Assembly: GCA_945865415.1 (NCBI GenBank)
Contig: CAMBFY010000005.1
Location: 1-32,076, forward strand
DNA length: 32,076 nt
DNA from: Sphingobacterium thalpophilum
GTDB lineage: Bacteria > Bacteroidota > Bacteroidia > Sphingobacteriales > Sphingobacteriaceae
Reading direction: 5' to 3'
The notes under the pieces are model-generated. The model searched no databases and had not been told where the DNA came from. It was given only the letters and a program-made list of their open reading frames with translations. The position numbers and the translations under genes are program-made. Numbering within the stretch: position 1 is the first letter of the stretch; each line of letters opens with the position of its first letter. Of this stretch, positions 1-8,039 are shown piece by piece.

Positions 1-147
1 CTAACCCTTTATCTGGATTTTATTAATTTGTTTTTGATGCTGCTTCGTCTTTTCGGAAACCGGAAGTAGCAATTTGTTATCCGTTACCAAATATTTGCTT
101 TCAACAGGCTGATAATTGGTGGCTTTTTTCAGCGAAATGTCATCTTA
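1..147 (-). pseudogene. Possible 3' remnant of an unidentified gene
   Basis: Read on the minus strand, bases 144 down to 1 give 47 codons without a stop, ending in TAG at the first three bases. The peptide is lysine- and glutamine-rich, with segments such as YQPVESKYLVTDNKLLLPVSEK, and looks protein-like. There is no start codon: an in-frame TAA lies at 145-147, and the codons just before it could read Met-Gln-Ile-Glu-Leu. This could be the decayed end of a gene, a gene interrupted by a stop or frameshift, or chance. I do not recognise a family. The rest of 1-190 shows nothing else I can support. Confidence 0.25.
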
Positions 148-191
148 TAACTCAATTTGCATTTCATCAAAATATCATGCACTTTTGCACT

Positions 192-290
192 GCTTATTTA
201 GAAAGATGGAGGGATTAGACCCTGAGAAATCTTAGCAAACTGTGCTAGTGATATGCTACATTCTAGCCGCCCAAGGCGGAACAGATAAGC
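192..290 (+). promoter_or_regulatory. SAM riboswitch (SAM-I/S-box class) upstream of metH
   Basis: The segment follows the S-box layout. The closing helix P1 is formed by GCTTAT (192-197) and ATAAGC (285-290). The P2 region carries GGAGGGA followed by GACCC and then GAAATCTTAGCAAA, which matches the family core GGAGGGA..GGCCC..GAAnCC..GCAACC. The outer P2 pair is AGAT with ATCT where the consensus has GGT with ACC, a compensated change. Next comes ATGCTACATTCTAGC, matching the GGTGCTAAATCCAGC block, then a P4 hairpin CCGCC-CAA-GGCGG (267-279) and ACAGATAAGC. S-box RNAs bind S-adenosylmethionine and usually switch off methionine genes. metH follows about 150 bases later, which fits. The expression platform is not obvious; no clean terminator with a T-run is visible before metH. 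Confidence 0.85.
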
Positions 291-330
291 AATTTCAACC
301 ATTGCAGACTTTTCGAAGATAAGCTTTTCT

Positions 331-432
331 GCAGATACGAGATACTAGATATTAGATATTATACTTTGGCGTGCAAAAATCCTTGGAATCCATCAGTTTT
401 ATCTCACATCTCACACCTCATATCTCATGTCT
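331..432. repeat. Degenerate inverted repeat of short 'gagat' words, gene-less
   Basis: The left arm (331-363) is an iterated series of words such as GAGATAC, TAGATAT and TAGATATT. The right arm (401-432) is TATCTCACATCTCACACCTCATATCTCAT-like, which read on the other strand is TGAGATATGAGGTGTGAGAT. The arms are therefore imperfect inverted copies of one roughly 10-base word, with about 37 unrelated bases between them. The right arm contributes the ATG at 427 and so argues that metH really starts at 442. The layout resembles the inverted repeats around the four-helix-bundle gene further downstream, but with no gene inside. Confidence 0.45.
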
Positions 433-441
433 AAAATATAT

Positions 442-3400
442 ATGAGCATTAGAGAAGAACTCAAAAAACGAATCCTAGTTATTGATGGTGCCATGGGCAC
501 CATGATCCAGCGATACCAGCTAACAGAAGAAGATTTCAGAGGAGAACGATTTAAAGATCACCCCTGTGATGTGAGGGGTAACAATGACCTTTTAAACATT
601 ACCCGCCCAGACATCATCAAGGCGATTCATGCAGAATACCTTGAGGCAGGTGCAGATATCATTGAATCAAATACCTTCAGTACACAACGTATTTCCATGG
701 CCGACTACCAAATGGAAGAACTGTCATATGAAATGAGTTTTGAGGGTGCGCGAATTGCGAAAGAAATTGCCAATGAGTACACATTGAAAAATCCTGACAA
801 ACCCCGTTTTGTTGCCGGCGCGCTCGGTCCGACAACCAAAATGGCCTCTATGTCACCTGATGTCAATGATCCTGGCTATAGGGCTGTTACTTTTGAAGAA
901 TTGGTGGATGCTTATTACGAACAAGTTAAAGGTTTAATTGAAGGGGGTGCAGATGTATTACTTTTCGAAACAATCACTGATACTTTGATCACCAAGGCTG
1001 CTCTTTTTGCTACCAAAAATTATGAGAATGAGACCGGCAGGAAGATTGATATCATGATCTCGGGAACGATAACTGATGCCAGCGGGAGAACTTTATCCGG
1101 CCAGACTGTTGAAGCATTTTTAAACTCATTGAATCATGCCAATTTATTGAGTATTGGACTGAATTGTGCTCTAGGAGCTAAAGATATGCGTCCCCACATT
1201 GAAGAGCTTTCTAAAAAATCGGCTTGCTTTATTTCTGCTTATCCCAATGCCGGACTCCCAAATGAGTTTGGAGCATATGATGAACTGCCGCATGAAACCG
1301 CTCATCTGGTTGAAGATTTCATAGAAAATGGTTTTGTTAATATTGTTGGTGGTTGTTGTGGTACAACCCCTGAACATATAAAATGCATAGCCGAAAAAGC
1401 AGCAAAATTTTCGCCAAGGATACCCGCAAAACCTGAGCCATTTATGAGGCTTAGCGGACTTGAGCCGGTTACCTTAACTCCCGAAACGAACTTTGTCAAT
1501 ATCGGAGAACGAACCAATATTACCGGATCTCCAAAATTCTCGAAATTGATTCTTAGCGGGGATTTTGATGCCGCACTTTCTGTTGCTCGTCAGCAGGTTG
1601 AAGGCGGTGCTCAGATCATCGATGTCAACATGGATGAAGGTATGCTCGACTCTGAAGCTGCAATGGTTAAATTCCTGAACCTGATTGCTTCAGAACCGGA
1701 TATTTCCAAACTACCTATCATGGTGGATTCATCCAAATGGACTGTCATTGAAGCCGGATTAAAATGTCTTCAGGGAAAAGGTATTGTGAATTCAATTTCT
1801 CTGAAAGAAGGAGAAGAAGCCTTTAAAACATATGCTGGGAAAATCCGTCAATATGGAGCAGCCGTAGTTGTGATGGCATTTGATGAAACCGGACAAGCTG
1901 ATTCACTCGAAAGACGTAAGGAAATTTGTCAAAGATCGTACAACATTCTGGTTAATGAAGTCAATTTCCCTCCACAGGATATCATCTTCGACCCGAATAT
2001 TCTCACTGTAGCTACAGGACTTGAAGAACATAATAATTATGCAGTAGACTTCATTGAAGCTACCCGCTGGATCAAACAAAATCTTCCTCTTGCCAAGGTA
2101 AGTGGTGGAGTAAGTAATATTTCATTCTCTTTCAGAGGGAACAATACCGTCAGAGAGGCAATGCACTCAGCATTCCTGTACCATGCAATTAAAGCAGGAC
2201 TGGATATGGGTATTGTAAACGCCGGAATGCTTGAAGTATATGAAGAAATACCGAAGGATTTACTGGAACTAGTTGAAGATGTGCTACTTAACCATAGACC
2301 TGACGCAACAGAACGTTTAGTAGATTTCGCTGAAACGATTAAAACAACAGGTAAAGTTATCGTGAAGGATGAGGCATGGCGTAAAGGAAATGTGGAAGAG
2401 CGCTTATCCCACTCTCTTGTAAAAGGTATCATCGACTATCTGGATGATGATGTTGAAGAAGCCCGTCAAAAATATGCCAAGCCCCTTGAGGTAATTGAAG
2501 GACCACTAATGGACGGGATGGGAATAGTTGGTGATTTGTTTGGTCAGGGAAAAATGTTCCTGCCTCAGGTTGTAAAATCTGCGAGGGTAATGAAGAAAGC
2601 TGTGGCCTACTTATTACCATTTATTGAAGAAGAAAAACTCAATAATGCAGACAGTAATCAGCGTAAAAATGCTGGAAAAGTCTTGCTGGCTACAGTAAAA
2701 GGCGACGTTCATGACATCGGAAAAAACATAGTAGGAGTTGTTCTGGCATGTAATAATTTTGAGGTTATTGACCTTGGGGTAATGGTCCCTGCACAAAAAA
2801 TTATTGAAACAGCCAAGGCTGAAAATGTAGATATAATAGGGCTCAGCGGATTGATTACACCATCTCTGGATGAAATGGTTCATTTCGCAAAAGAAATGGA
2901 AAGGGAAGGATTTACGATTCCATTAATCCTTGGCGGAGCAACAACTTCCAGAATTCATGCTGCAGTGAAAGTGGCTCCAAATTATTCAGGTCCATCAGTT
3001 CACGTTCTTGATGCTTCGAGAAGTGTAACGGTATGCAGTACCCTAATGAGTGATGAAAACAGGGATGAGTACATTACAACCATTCATAACGAGTATTCAA
3101 AAGCAAGAGAGGCTCATTTAAGTAAACAAACAGATAAAAATTTTAAAACCATTGAAGAGGCAAGGTCCGCTAAGTTTCAAATTGATCTGAACACTGTTGT
3201 TGCCCCAAAACCATTATTCCTTGGAACCAAAACATTTGTTGACTTTTCTCTTGAAGAACTTGTACCCTACATAGACTGGACTCCATTTTTTCATACATGG
3301 GAACTAAGAGGCAGCTACCCCAAGATATTTAAGGATGCATTTGTAGGTACAGAAGCAAAGAAATTATATGACGAAGCGAGGATATTGCTGGATAAAATCA

Positions 3401-4116
3401 TATCCGACAAATCTTTGAAAGCCAAAGCCGTGATTGGTTTCTGGCCGGCCAATTCTGTGGGAGATGATATTGAACTCTATACTGATGAAAGCAGAACAAA
3501 GGTTTATAAAACCATTCATACATTAAGACAACAGGCCGAGAAAGCAACAGATGAACCATATTATGCACTTTCAGACTTTATCGCACCTAAAGATTCAGGA
3601 ATTGCTGATTATTGGGGTGGCTTTGCAGTTACCACCGGGATTGGTTGTGATGAATTAGTAGCTGTGTTTGAAAAGAATTTTGACGACTATAACAGCATTA
3701 TGGTAAAAGCTCTTGCTGATCGCCTTGCAGAGGCCTTTGCAGAGCGGATGCATGAGATGGTTAGAAAAGAATTCTGGGCATACTCAAACGATGAATCTTT
3801 TAGTTCTGAAGATCTGATCAAGGAAAAATACAGAGGTATTCGTCCGGCACCGGGCTATCCCGCCTGCCCTGATCATACAGAAAAAGCGACATTGTTTGAA
3901 ATTCTTGATGCAGAAAAGTCAACAGGAATTCATTTAACAGAAAGCTATGCTATGTATCCTACCGCAGCAGTTAGTGGTTATTATTTTGCTCACCCGCAGT
4001 CACGCTATTTCGGATTAGGTAAAATCAATAAAGATCAGGTAGAAAATTATGCTGTTCGTAAAGGTTTGACATTAGAAGAAACGGAGCGATGGTTGAGCCC
4101 GAATTTGGGATACTAA
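442..4116 (+). CDS. metH: Cobalamin-dependent methionine synthase
   Basis: Transfers the methyl group of 5-methyltetrahydrofolate to homocysteine through a cobalamin cofactor, giving methionine, in the cytoplasm. The protein is full length (about 1,224 residues) with all modules. The N-terminal homocysteine domain has its zinc ligands in GLNCALG and [10 protein letters not shown]. It is followed by the folate domain ([14 protein letters not shown]), the cobalamin cap and Rossmann domain with the DVHDIGKN histidine ligand (codons near 2701), and the C-terminal reactivation domain with [12 protein letters not shown] (near 3838). The reading frame opens at ATG 427, but I prefer ATG 442 ([20 protein letters not shown]): this matches the family start, and ATG 427 lies inside an intergenic repeat. 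There is no clear Shine-Dalgarno sequence. A SAM riboswitch upstream suggests repression by S-adenosylmethionine. The metF partner lies downstream beyond a small inserted gene. Confidence 0.97.
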   Translation: MSIREELKKRILVIDGAMGTMIQRYQLTEEDFRGERFKDHPCDVRGNNDLLNITRPDIIKAIHAEYLEAGADIIESNTFSTQRISMADYQMEELSYEMSFEGARIAKEIANEYTLKNPDKPRFVAGALGPTTKMASMSPDVNDPGYRAVTFEELVDAYYEQVKGLIEGGADVLLFETITDTLITKAALFATKNYENETGRKIDIMISGTITDASGRTLSGQTVEAFLNSLNHANLLSIGLNCALGAKDMRPHIEELSKKSACFISAYPNAGLPNEFGAYDELPHETAHLVEDFIENGFVNIVGGCCGTTPEHIKCIAEKAAKFSPRIPAKPEPFMRLSGLEPVTLTPETNFVNIGERTNITGSPKFSKLILSGDFDAALSVARQQVEGGAQIIDVNMDEGMLDSEAAMVKFLNLIASEPDISKLPIMVDSSKWTVIEAGLKCLQGKGIVNSISLKEGEEAFKTYAGKIRQYGAAVVVMAFDETGQADSLERRKEICQRSYNILVNEVNFPPQDIIFDPNILTVATGLEEHNNYAVDFIEATRWIKQNLPLAKVSGGVSNISFSFRGNNTVREAMHSAFLYHAIKAGLDMGIVNAGMLEVYEEIPKDLLELVEDVLLNHRPDATERLVDFAETIKTTGKVIVKDEAWRKGNVEERLSHSLVKGIIDYLDDDVEEARQKYAKPLEVIEGPLMDGMGIVGDLFGQGKMFLPQVVKSARVMKKAVAYLLPFIEEEKLNNADSNQRKNAGKVLLATVKGDVHDIGKNIVGVVLACNNFEVIDLGVMVPAQKIIETAKAENVDIIGLSGLITPSLDEMVHFAKEMEREGFTIPLILGGATTSRIHAAVKVAPNYSGPSVHVLDASRSVTVCSTLMSDENRDEYITTIHNEYSKAREAHLSKQTDKNFKTIEEARSAKFQIDLNTVVAPKPLFLGTKTFVDFSLEELVPYIDWTPFFHTWELRGSYPKIFKDAFVGTEAKKLYDEARILLDKIISDKSLKAKAVIGFWPANSVGDDIELYTDESRTKVYKTIHTLRQQAEKATDEPYYALSDFIAPKDSGIADYWGGFAVTTGIGCDELVAVFEKNFDDYNSIMVKALADRLAEAFAERMHEMVRKEFWAYSNDESFSSEDLIKEKYRGIRPAPGYPACPDHTEKATLFEILDAEKSTGIHLTESYAMYPTAAVSGYYFAHPQSRYFGLGKINKDQVENYAVRKGLTLEETERWLSPNLGY

Positions 4117-4117
4117 T

Positions 4118-4138
4118 GGTTGGTTAGTTGTTAGGTTA
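4118..4138 (+). repeat. Left inverted repeat of the four-helix-bundle element
   Basis: One base after the metH stop the sequence becomes GGTTGGTTAGTTGTTAGGTTA, an iterated GGTTAGTT word. Its core GTTGGTTAGTTGT (4119-4131) is exactly complementary to ACAACTAACCAAC at 4562-4574, beyond the small gene. In RNA the two arms could pair and place the whole gene in a loop, as in intervening sequences of 23S rRNA. Confidence 0.7.
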
Positions 4139-4141
4139 TAC

Positions 4142-4513
4142 ATGAGTGCTTATCAGAAATATACCGAGTTGGATGTATGGAAACATACACGTCCATCAGC
4201 TTCGCATGTTTATGAGCTTACTGCCACTTTCCCAAAATCAGAACAGTTCGGGATCGTTTCACAGATTAGGCGATGCGCAGTTTCTGTGCCATCTGATATA
4301 GCAGAAGGTTGTGGAAGACAGTATAAAAAAAGAGACTGTACAATTTTGTCAATCGCTAGAGGTTCATTAAATGAATTGGAAACACAACTTTACATTTTAA
4401 ATGAACTATTATACATCACAGAAGATCAATTATCTTCCTGCCTCACAAAAATTGAGGTATCAGATAAATTAATATATGGTTTCATTAAGTACACTATTGA
4501 TAAAAAAGAATAG
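4142..4513 (+). CDS. Four-helix-bundle protein of the 23S rRNA intervening-sequence family
   Basis: A 123-residue protein with the hallmarks of the S23/IVS-encoded family (PF05635, TIGR02436): KYTELDVWK near the start, then FPKSEQFGIVSQIRRCAVSVPSDIAEGCGR (residues about 30-59) and SIARGSLNELETQLYILNELLYI (about 70-92). These are the conserved amphipathic helices and basic patch. Family members form small helical oligomers. The family was first found in insertions within 23S rRNA genes, and the accessory protein Avd of diversity-generating retroelements belongs to the same fold, but the molecular role of stand-alone members is not known. Here it lies between metH and metF, three bases after a left repeat and before a complementary right repeat, with no Shine-Dalgarno. 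No reverse transcriptase or rRNA gene is present, so neither a retroelement nor rRNA role is supported. The frame is intact, so it may still be expressed. Confidence 0.9.
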   Translation: MSAYQKYTELDVWKHTRPSASHVYELTATFPKSEQFGIVSQIRRCAVSVPSDIAEGCGRQYKKRDCTILSIARGSLNELETQLYILNELLYITEDQLSSCLTKIEVSDKLIYGFIKYTIDKKE

Positions 4514-4550
4514 CATATACGTAATTGGTTATGGCTGTAGTAGATATAAT

Positions 4551-4584
4551 CTAACTAACCGACAACTAACCAACTAACCAACTA
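4551..4584 (-). repeat. Right inverted repeat of the four-helix-bundle element
   Basis: CTAACTAACCGACAACTAACC followed by more AACTAACC words up to ACTAG. Read on the other strand it repeats GGTTAGTT like the left copy, and 4562-4574 is a perfect 13-base complement of 4119-4131. It ends only six bases before the metF ATG, so it occupies the place where the metF ribosome-binding region would be. Confidence 0.7.
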
Positions 4585-4590
4585 GTAGTC

Positions 4591-5547
4591 ATGAAAATCA
4601 CCGAACACATAAAAAAAGCCAAAGGCAAAACACTTTTCTCATTTGAGTTGCTTCCACCTTTAAAAGGGCAGAGTATACAGGGCATTTATGATGCAATAGA
4701 TCCACTCATGGATTTCAATCCTCCATTTATTGATGTAACCTATCATAGGGAGGATTACATTTATAAACAGCATGAAAGTGGGCTACTGGAGAAGGTTTCT
4801 TATCGTAAACGCCCGGGAACGGTGGCTATTTGCGCATCGATCATGAATCGGTACAATGTTGATGCAGTTCCCCATTTGATCTGCGGAGGCTTTACAAAAG
4901 AAGAAACTGAAAACACCCTGATCGATCTGCAGTTTTTAGGTATAGATAACGTTTTGGTTTTACGTGGTGATGCCCGTCATGCAGATTCTGGATTCATTCC
5001 AGCACCCGGCGGCCATGCTTATGCAACTGAGTTATTAGAGCAGGTAGTAAATATGAATAAGGGAGTTTATCTTCACGAGGACTACGATACAGCCTACAAG
5101 ACAAAATTCTGTATCGGTGTTGCGGGATATCCTGAAAAACATTTTGAAGCTCCAAACATGAAAACAGATTTTAATTTTCTGAAAAAGAAAGTTGAGCTGG
5201 GGGCTGAGTTTATAGTGACACAGATGTTTTTTGACAATTCCAAATATGTTGAATTTGTAGCGCTGTGCCGTGAAAATGGGATAAACGTTCCAATCATTCC
5301 GGGATTGAAACCTATCACTTCAGCTAAACAATTAATCAGCTTGCCGAAAATCTTCCATATCGATTTGCCTGAAGAACTGAGCGAAGCGGTTCAGCAATGC
5401 AAGTCAGAAAAAGAGGTCAGGGAAGTTGGAATTGAACACATGATTGCTCAATGTAAAGAACTGATGAAAGTTGGAGCGCCGGTATTGCACTTTTATACGA
5501 TGAGCAATCCAGGTCCGACGAAGAGAATCGCGGAAGCTATTTTTTAA
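4591..5547 (+). CDS. metF: Methylenetetrahydrofolate reductase
   Basis: Reduces 5,10-methylenetetrahydrofolate to 5-methyltetrahydrofolate, the methyl donor for MetH, using FAD in a TIM barrel. It has 318 residues, the normal length of bacterial MetF. The N-terminal FSFELLPP carries the conserved glutamate (residue 19). The segment VLVLRGDA with the following proline- and glycine-rich loop, and AGYPEKH, are the flavin and folate binding regions. FIVTQMFFDN and IIPGLKPI near the C-terminus are also typical. It follows metH on the same strand, separated by the four-helix-bundle element. The pairing makes functional sense, since the two enzymes catalyse successive steps. Whether metF is still co-transcribed with metH across the inserted element cannot be told from sequence. 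Confidence 0.96.
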   Translation: MKITEHIKKAKGKTLFSFELLPPLKGQSIQGIYDAIDPLMDFNPPFIDVTYHREDYIYKQHESGLLEKVSYRKRPGTVAICASIMNRYNVDAVPHLICGGFTKEETENTLIDLQFLGIDNVLVLRGDARHADSGFIPAPGGHAYATELLEQVVNMNKGVYLHEDYDTAYKTKFCIGVAGYPEKHFEAPNMKTDFNFLKKKVELGAEFIVTQMFFDNSKYVEFVALCRENGINVPIIPGLKPITSAKQLISLPKIFHIDLPEELSEAVQQCKSEKEVREVGIEHMIAQCKELMKVGAPVLHFYTMSNPGPTKRIAEAIF

Positions 5548-5566
5548 TAAAACGAACACAACAGTC

Positions 5567-5601
5567 ATTCCCTTTATAAACAGAAGTTTAAAAAGGGGAA
5601 T
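5567..5601. terminator. Hairpin after metF
   Basis: ATTCCCTTTATAAAC (5567-5581) and GTTTAAAAAGGGGAAT (5586-5601) form an imperfect stem of about 14 pairs around an AGAA loop, 20 bases after the metF stop. There is no strong T-run, so calling it a terminator is an inference from position between convergent genes. Confidence 0.45.
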
Positions 5602-5602
5602 A

Positions 5603-5647
5603 ATTCGACGGTAATTACCATTTGAACAATTAGAACTACCGTTGAAT
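5603..5647. repeat. Second hairpin in the metF-thrC convergent gap
   Basis: ATTCGACGGTAATT (5603-5616) and AACTACCGTTGAAT (5634-5647) are inverted copies matching at 12 of 14 positions, with a 17-base loop. It directly follows the first hairpin. Role unknown; it may be structure in the 3' ends of either transcript. Confidence 0.4.
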
Positions 5648-5686
5648 AATTATCCAATAACTCATCATTGATTTTTTGTAAATTAT

Positions 5687-5719
5687 AACGCTGACAGGGT
5701 TTTAAACCCTGTCAGCGTT
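5687..5719. repeat. Perfect palindrome, probable bidirectional terminator or dispersed repeat
   Basis: AACGCTGACAGGG (5687-5699) and CCCTGTCAGCGTT (5707-5719) are perfect 13-base inverted arms; the spacer TTTTAAA can extend the pairing. It lies 10 bases beyond the thrC stop. Fourteen bases, GCTGACAGGGTTTT, recur at 12557-12570 beside the comB stop, also between convergent genes. Recurrence at two gene ends suggests a dispersed palindromic element serving as a transcript end. T-runs are poor on both sides. Confidence 0.6.
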
Positions 5720-5729
5720 AAGGTGGTTT

Positions 5730-7034
5730 TTACCCAAGCAAATAAGCCTTAAATCCTTCAAATTCATTTCCAAGACTTGTAAAAACCCTTTTCTTGCCTT
5801 CCAGCCCCTGTACCTGTTCAGGTACAGCTGTTTTCGATGCCATATCAGCAGGAAAAATATCAGGAAATTTGCAAGGATGAGCTGTAGCTAAAAATACACC
5901 TGCAATCTCATCAGAGTTATGATTATTCATCCAGCTACGTAAGGCCAGCCAGGCAATAGCTGTATGCGGACACATGATATAGCCATGCTCCTTATATACA
6001 AGCTTTATGGCTTTAAGGGTTTCATCATCATTGAAACTACTGGCACTGATCAAATTTTTAATTAAGCTGCAGTCCCCATTAAAAAGATCCATAATTCTAA
6101 CCCAATTACTCGGATCACCAACATCCATTGCATTTGACCGGGTCTGCACACTTGGCTTTGCTTGATAAACTCCGGTTTTAAAAAAAACTGGAACCGTATC
6201 ATTCGCATTGGTTGCAGCAAGAAATGCCCTAACGGGCAGTCCCATTTTCCAGGCAAGTAAACCCGCTCCAATATTACCAAAATTACCGCTTGGGACAGAA
6301 AATACCACTTCTTTATACCCCATCCGACGAATCTGTGCATAAGCATTAAAATAGTAAAATGTTTGTGGGATCAATCTTGAAATATTAATGGAATTGGCAG
6401 AGGTGAGACGAAATTTCTCTTTCAGTTCAGGATCATTAAAAGCCTGCTTTACTATGGCCTGACAATCATCAAAGGTGCCATCAATCTCAATTGCTCTAAT
6501 ATTTTCTCCATTGGTAGTTAACTGAAGTTCCTGTATCGGACTTACCTTGCCTTTAGGAAATAAAATAGTTACTCTTACATTCGGCACCCCCAGGAAACCC
6601 AGTGCCACAGCTCCACCTGTATCGCCCGAAGTTGCCACGAGTACATCCAATTGCTTCTCGCCCGTCTGCAAAAAATAACTCATCACCCGGCTCATAAATC
6701 TGGCACCGAAATCCTTGAATGCTAAAGAGGGGCCATGGAAAAGTTCAAGAACATTTATGCTCTTAGAAATTTCAATAAGCGGTGCATCGAAATTAATCGC
6801 ATCATCAATAATCGACCTAAGAGCTGCTTCGGGAATTGCATCATTAAGAATTGATTTAGATACCTGGAAAGCAATATCTGGCAAGGTATAGTTGTGCAGA
6901 TCAGCAATAAATTCCGAATCCAGCACCGGGATATTTACCGGCATATATAAACCCTTGTCTGAAGGTAAACTATTGAAAACTCCATCCTTAAAAGGAACTC
7001 TCAAAGCTTTATTATTGGTACTGTATAAGATCAT
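5730..7034 (-). CDS. thrC: Threonine synthase
   Basis: Converts O-phosphohomoserine to threonine with pyridoxal phosphate, the last step of threonine synthesis. It has 434 residues. The PLP-binding lysine is K107 in the motif HGPSLAFKDFGARFM. ATSGDTGGAVALGF and SVPSGNFGNIGAG supply the phosphate-binding loops, and the N-terminal YSTNNKALRVPFKDG matches the class found in Bacteroidota and enterobacteria. Its ATG shares one base with the thrB stop (TAATG), so the two are translationally coupled. It is the last gene of thrL-thrA-thrB-thrC and its transcript runs into the palindrome at 5687-5719. Confidence 0.96.
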   Translation of the reverse strand: MILYSTNNKALRVPFKDGVFNSLPSDKGLYMPVNIPVLDSEFIADLHNYTLPDIAFQVSKSILNDAIPEAALRSIIDDAINFDAPLIEISKSINVLELFHGPSLAFKDFGARFMSRVMSYFLQTGEKQLDVLVATSGDTGGAVALGFLGVPNVRVTILFPKGKVSPIQELQLTTNGENIRAIEIDGTFDDCQAIVKQAFNDPELKEKFRLTSANSINISRLIPQTFYYFNAYAQIRRMGYKEVVFSVPSGNFGNIGAGLLAWKMGLPVRAFLAATNANDTVPVFFKTGVYQAKPSVQTRSNAMDVGDPSNWVRIMDLFNGDCSLIKNLISASSFNDDETLKAIKLVYKEHGYIMCPHTAIAWLALRSWMNNHNSDEIAGVFLATAHPCKFPDIFPADMASKTAVPEQVQGLEGKKRVFTSLGNEFEGFKAYLLG

Positions 7035-7969
7035 TAATCTAAAATTATTGGTCCCTGAGCATTAATCGGCGACCGGTATGCAATACTTTCTGTATCCAGC
7101 CATCTGAAATGTGCCTGCAATTTTTCATTGATCCGCCGCGCATCTTCATCATTCCTGGTAAATGTAAAAACCGATGGCCCAGAACCAGAAATGCCAAAGC
7201 TCAAAGCTCCATTTTCCATGGCAATTTCTCTTAATCTGTAAAAATCAGGAATCAGAATCGATCTGACTGGCTCAACAATCACATCCTTCATACTCCGGGC
7301 AATCAGATCTATATTTTTGGTATACAAACCACTAACCAATCCAGCTACATTCCCCCATTGAACCACTGCGTCTTTCAATAATATTTTACTTCTTATAATT
7401 TGACGTGCATCTCGTGTTGGAACGTCCACCTGCGGAAAAACAATTGAGCAATAAAGTTCTTCAGGAAACGGTAGCTGGATAATATCCAAGGGATCATAGC
7501 TGCGTATAAGAACAAAGCCCCCAAGCAGCGCGGGAGCCACATTATCTGCATGTCCGTAGCCGCAAGCCAATTCTTCTCCTTTCATGGCAAACGGCACAAG
7601 TTCCATTTTAGATAGGGGGCTATCCATCAGGGTATTAATAGCAAACAAACCTGCAACTGTACTCGCAGAACTTGATCCTAATCCGCTACCAATCGGCATC
7701 TTTTTATTCAATTCGATCTGAACTCCCACATCGGATTTACCAATATGATTAAGATAATGCTGCACACTCACACTAACCGTGTTCTTTGCAGGATCATAGG
7801 GCAGACGTCCATCATCTCCGCTTATTTTGGTGATTATTACGCCGGGTTCATCTTTGAGGCTCATAATTACTTCATCACCAGGTGCATTTACTGCAAATCC
7901 CAATACATCATAACCACAAACTACATTCGCAACTGTTGCAGGTGCAAAAACTTTTACAGATCTATTCAT
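7034..7969 (-). CDS. thrB: Homoserine kinase
   Basis: Phosphorylates homoserine to O-phosphohomoserine with ATP. This is a GHMP-family kinase of 311 residues. The ATP-binding glycine/serine loop is PIGSGLGSSSAS at residues 92-103. The N-terminal APATVANVVCGYDVLGFAV is the substrate-binding strand-loop, and FGISGSGPSVFTF near residue 240 is the third GHMP motif. It sits about 70 bases after thrA and overlaps thrC by one base. The operon order thrA-thrB-thrC matches the pathway order. The start is ATG at 7969, giving MNRSVKVFAPATVAN. Confidence 0.96.
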   Translation of the reverse strand: MNRSVKVFAPATVANVVCGYDVLGFAVNAPGDEVIMSLKDEPGVIITKISGDDGRLPYDPAKNTVSVSVQHYLNHIGKSDVGVQIELNKKMPIGSGLGSSSASTVAGLFAINTLMDSPLSKMELVPFAMKGEELACGYGHADNVAPALLGGFVLIRSYDPLDIIQLPFPEELYCSIVFPQVDVPTRDARQIIRSKILLKDAVVQWGNVAGLVSGLYTKNIDLIARSMKDVIVEPVRSILIPDFYRLREIAMENGALSFGISGSGPSVFTFTRNDEDARRINEKLQAHFRWLDTESIAYRSPINAQGPIILD

Positions 7970-8039
7970 ATTTGTTTAATGTCTCCCGAGAATTCTGCTT
8001 AATCCGAACAATCAAAAATATTAAAATAATCAGCTGCTA

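Noticed and set aside
2037-2432. A 131-codon minus-strand frame inside metH
   Set aside because: Serine-rich shadow of the metH coding sequence with no family features.
4142-4513. Four-helix-bundle gene as part of a diversity-generating retroelement (Avd homologue)
   Set aside because: No reverse transcriptase, template repeat or variable-repeat target gene is present in the window.
4118-4584. CRISPR-like reading of the repeated GGTTAGTT words
   Set aside because: The copies are short, irregular and inverted, without regular spacers or cas genes.
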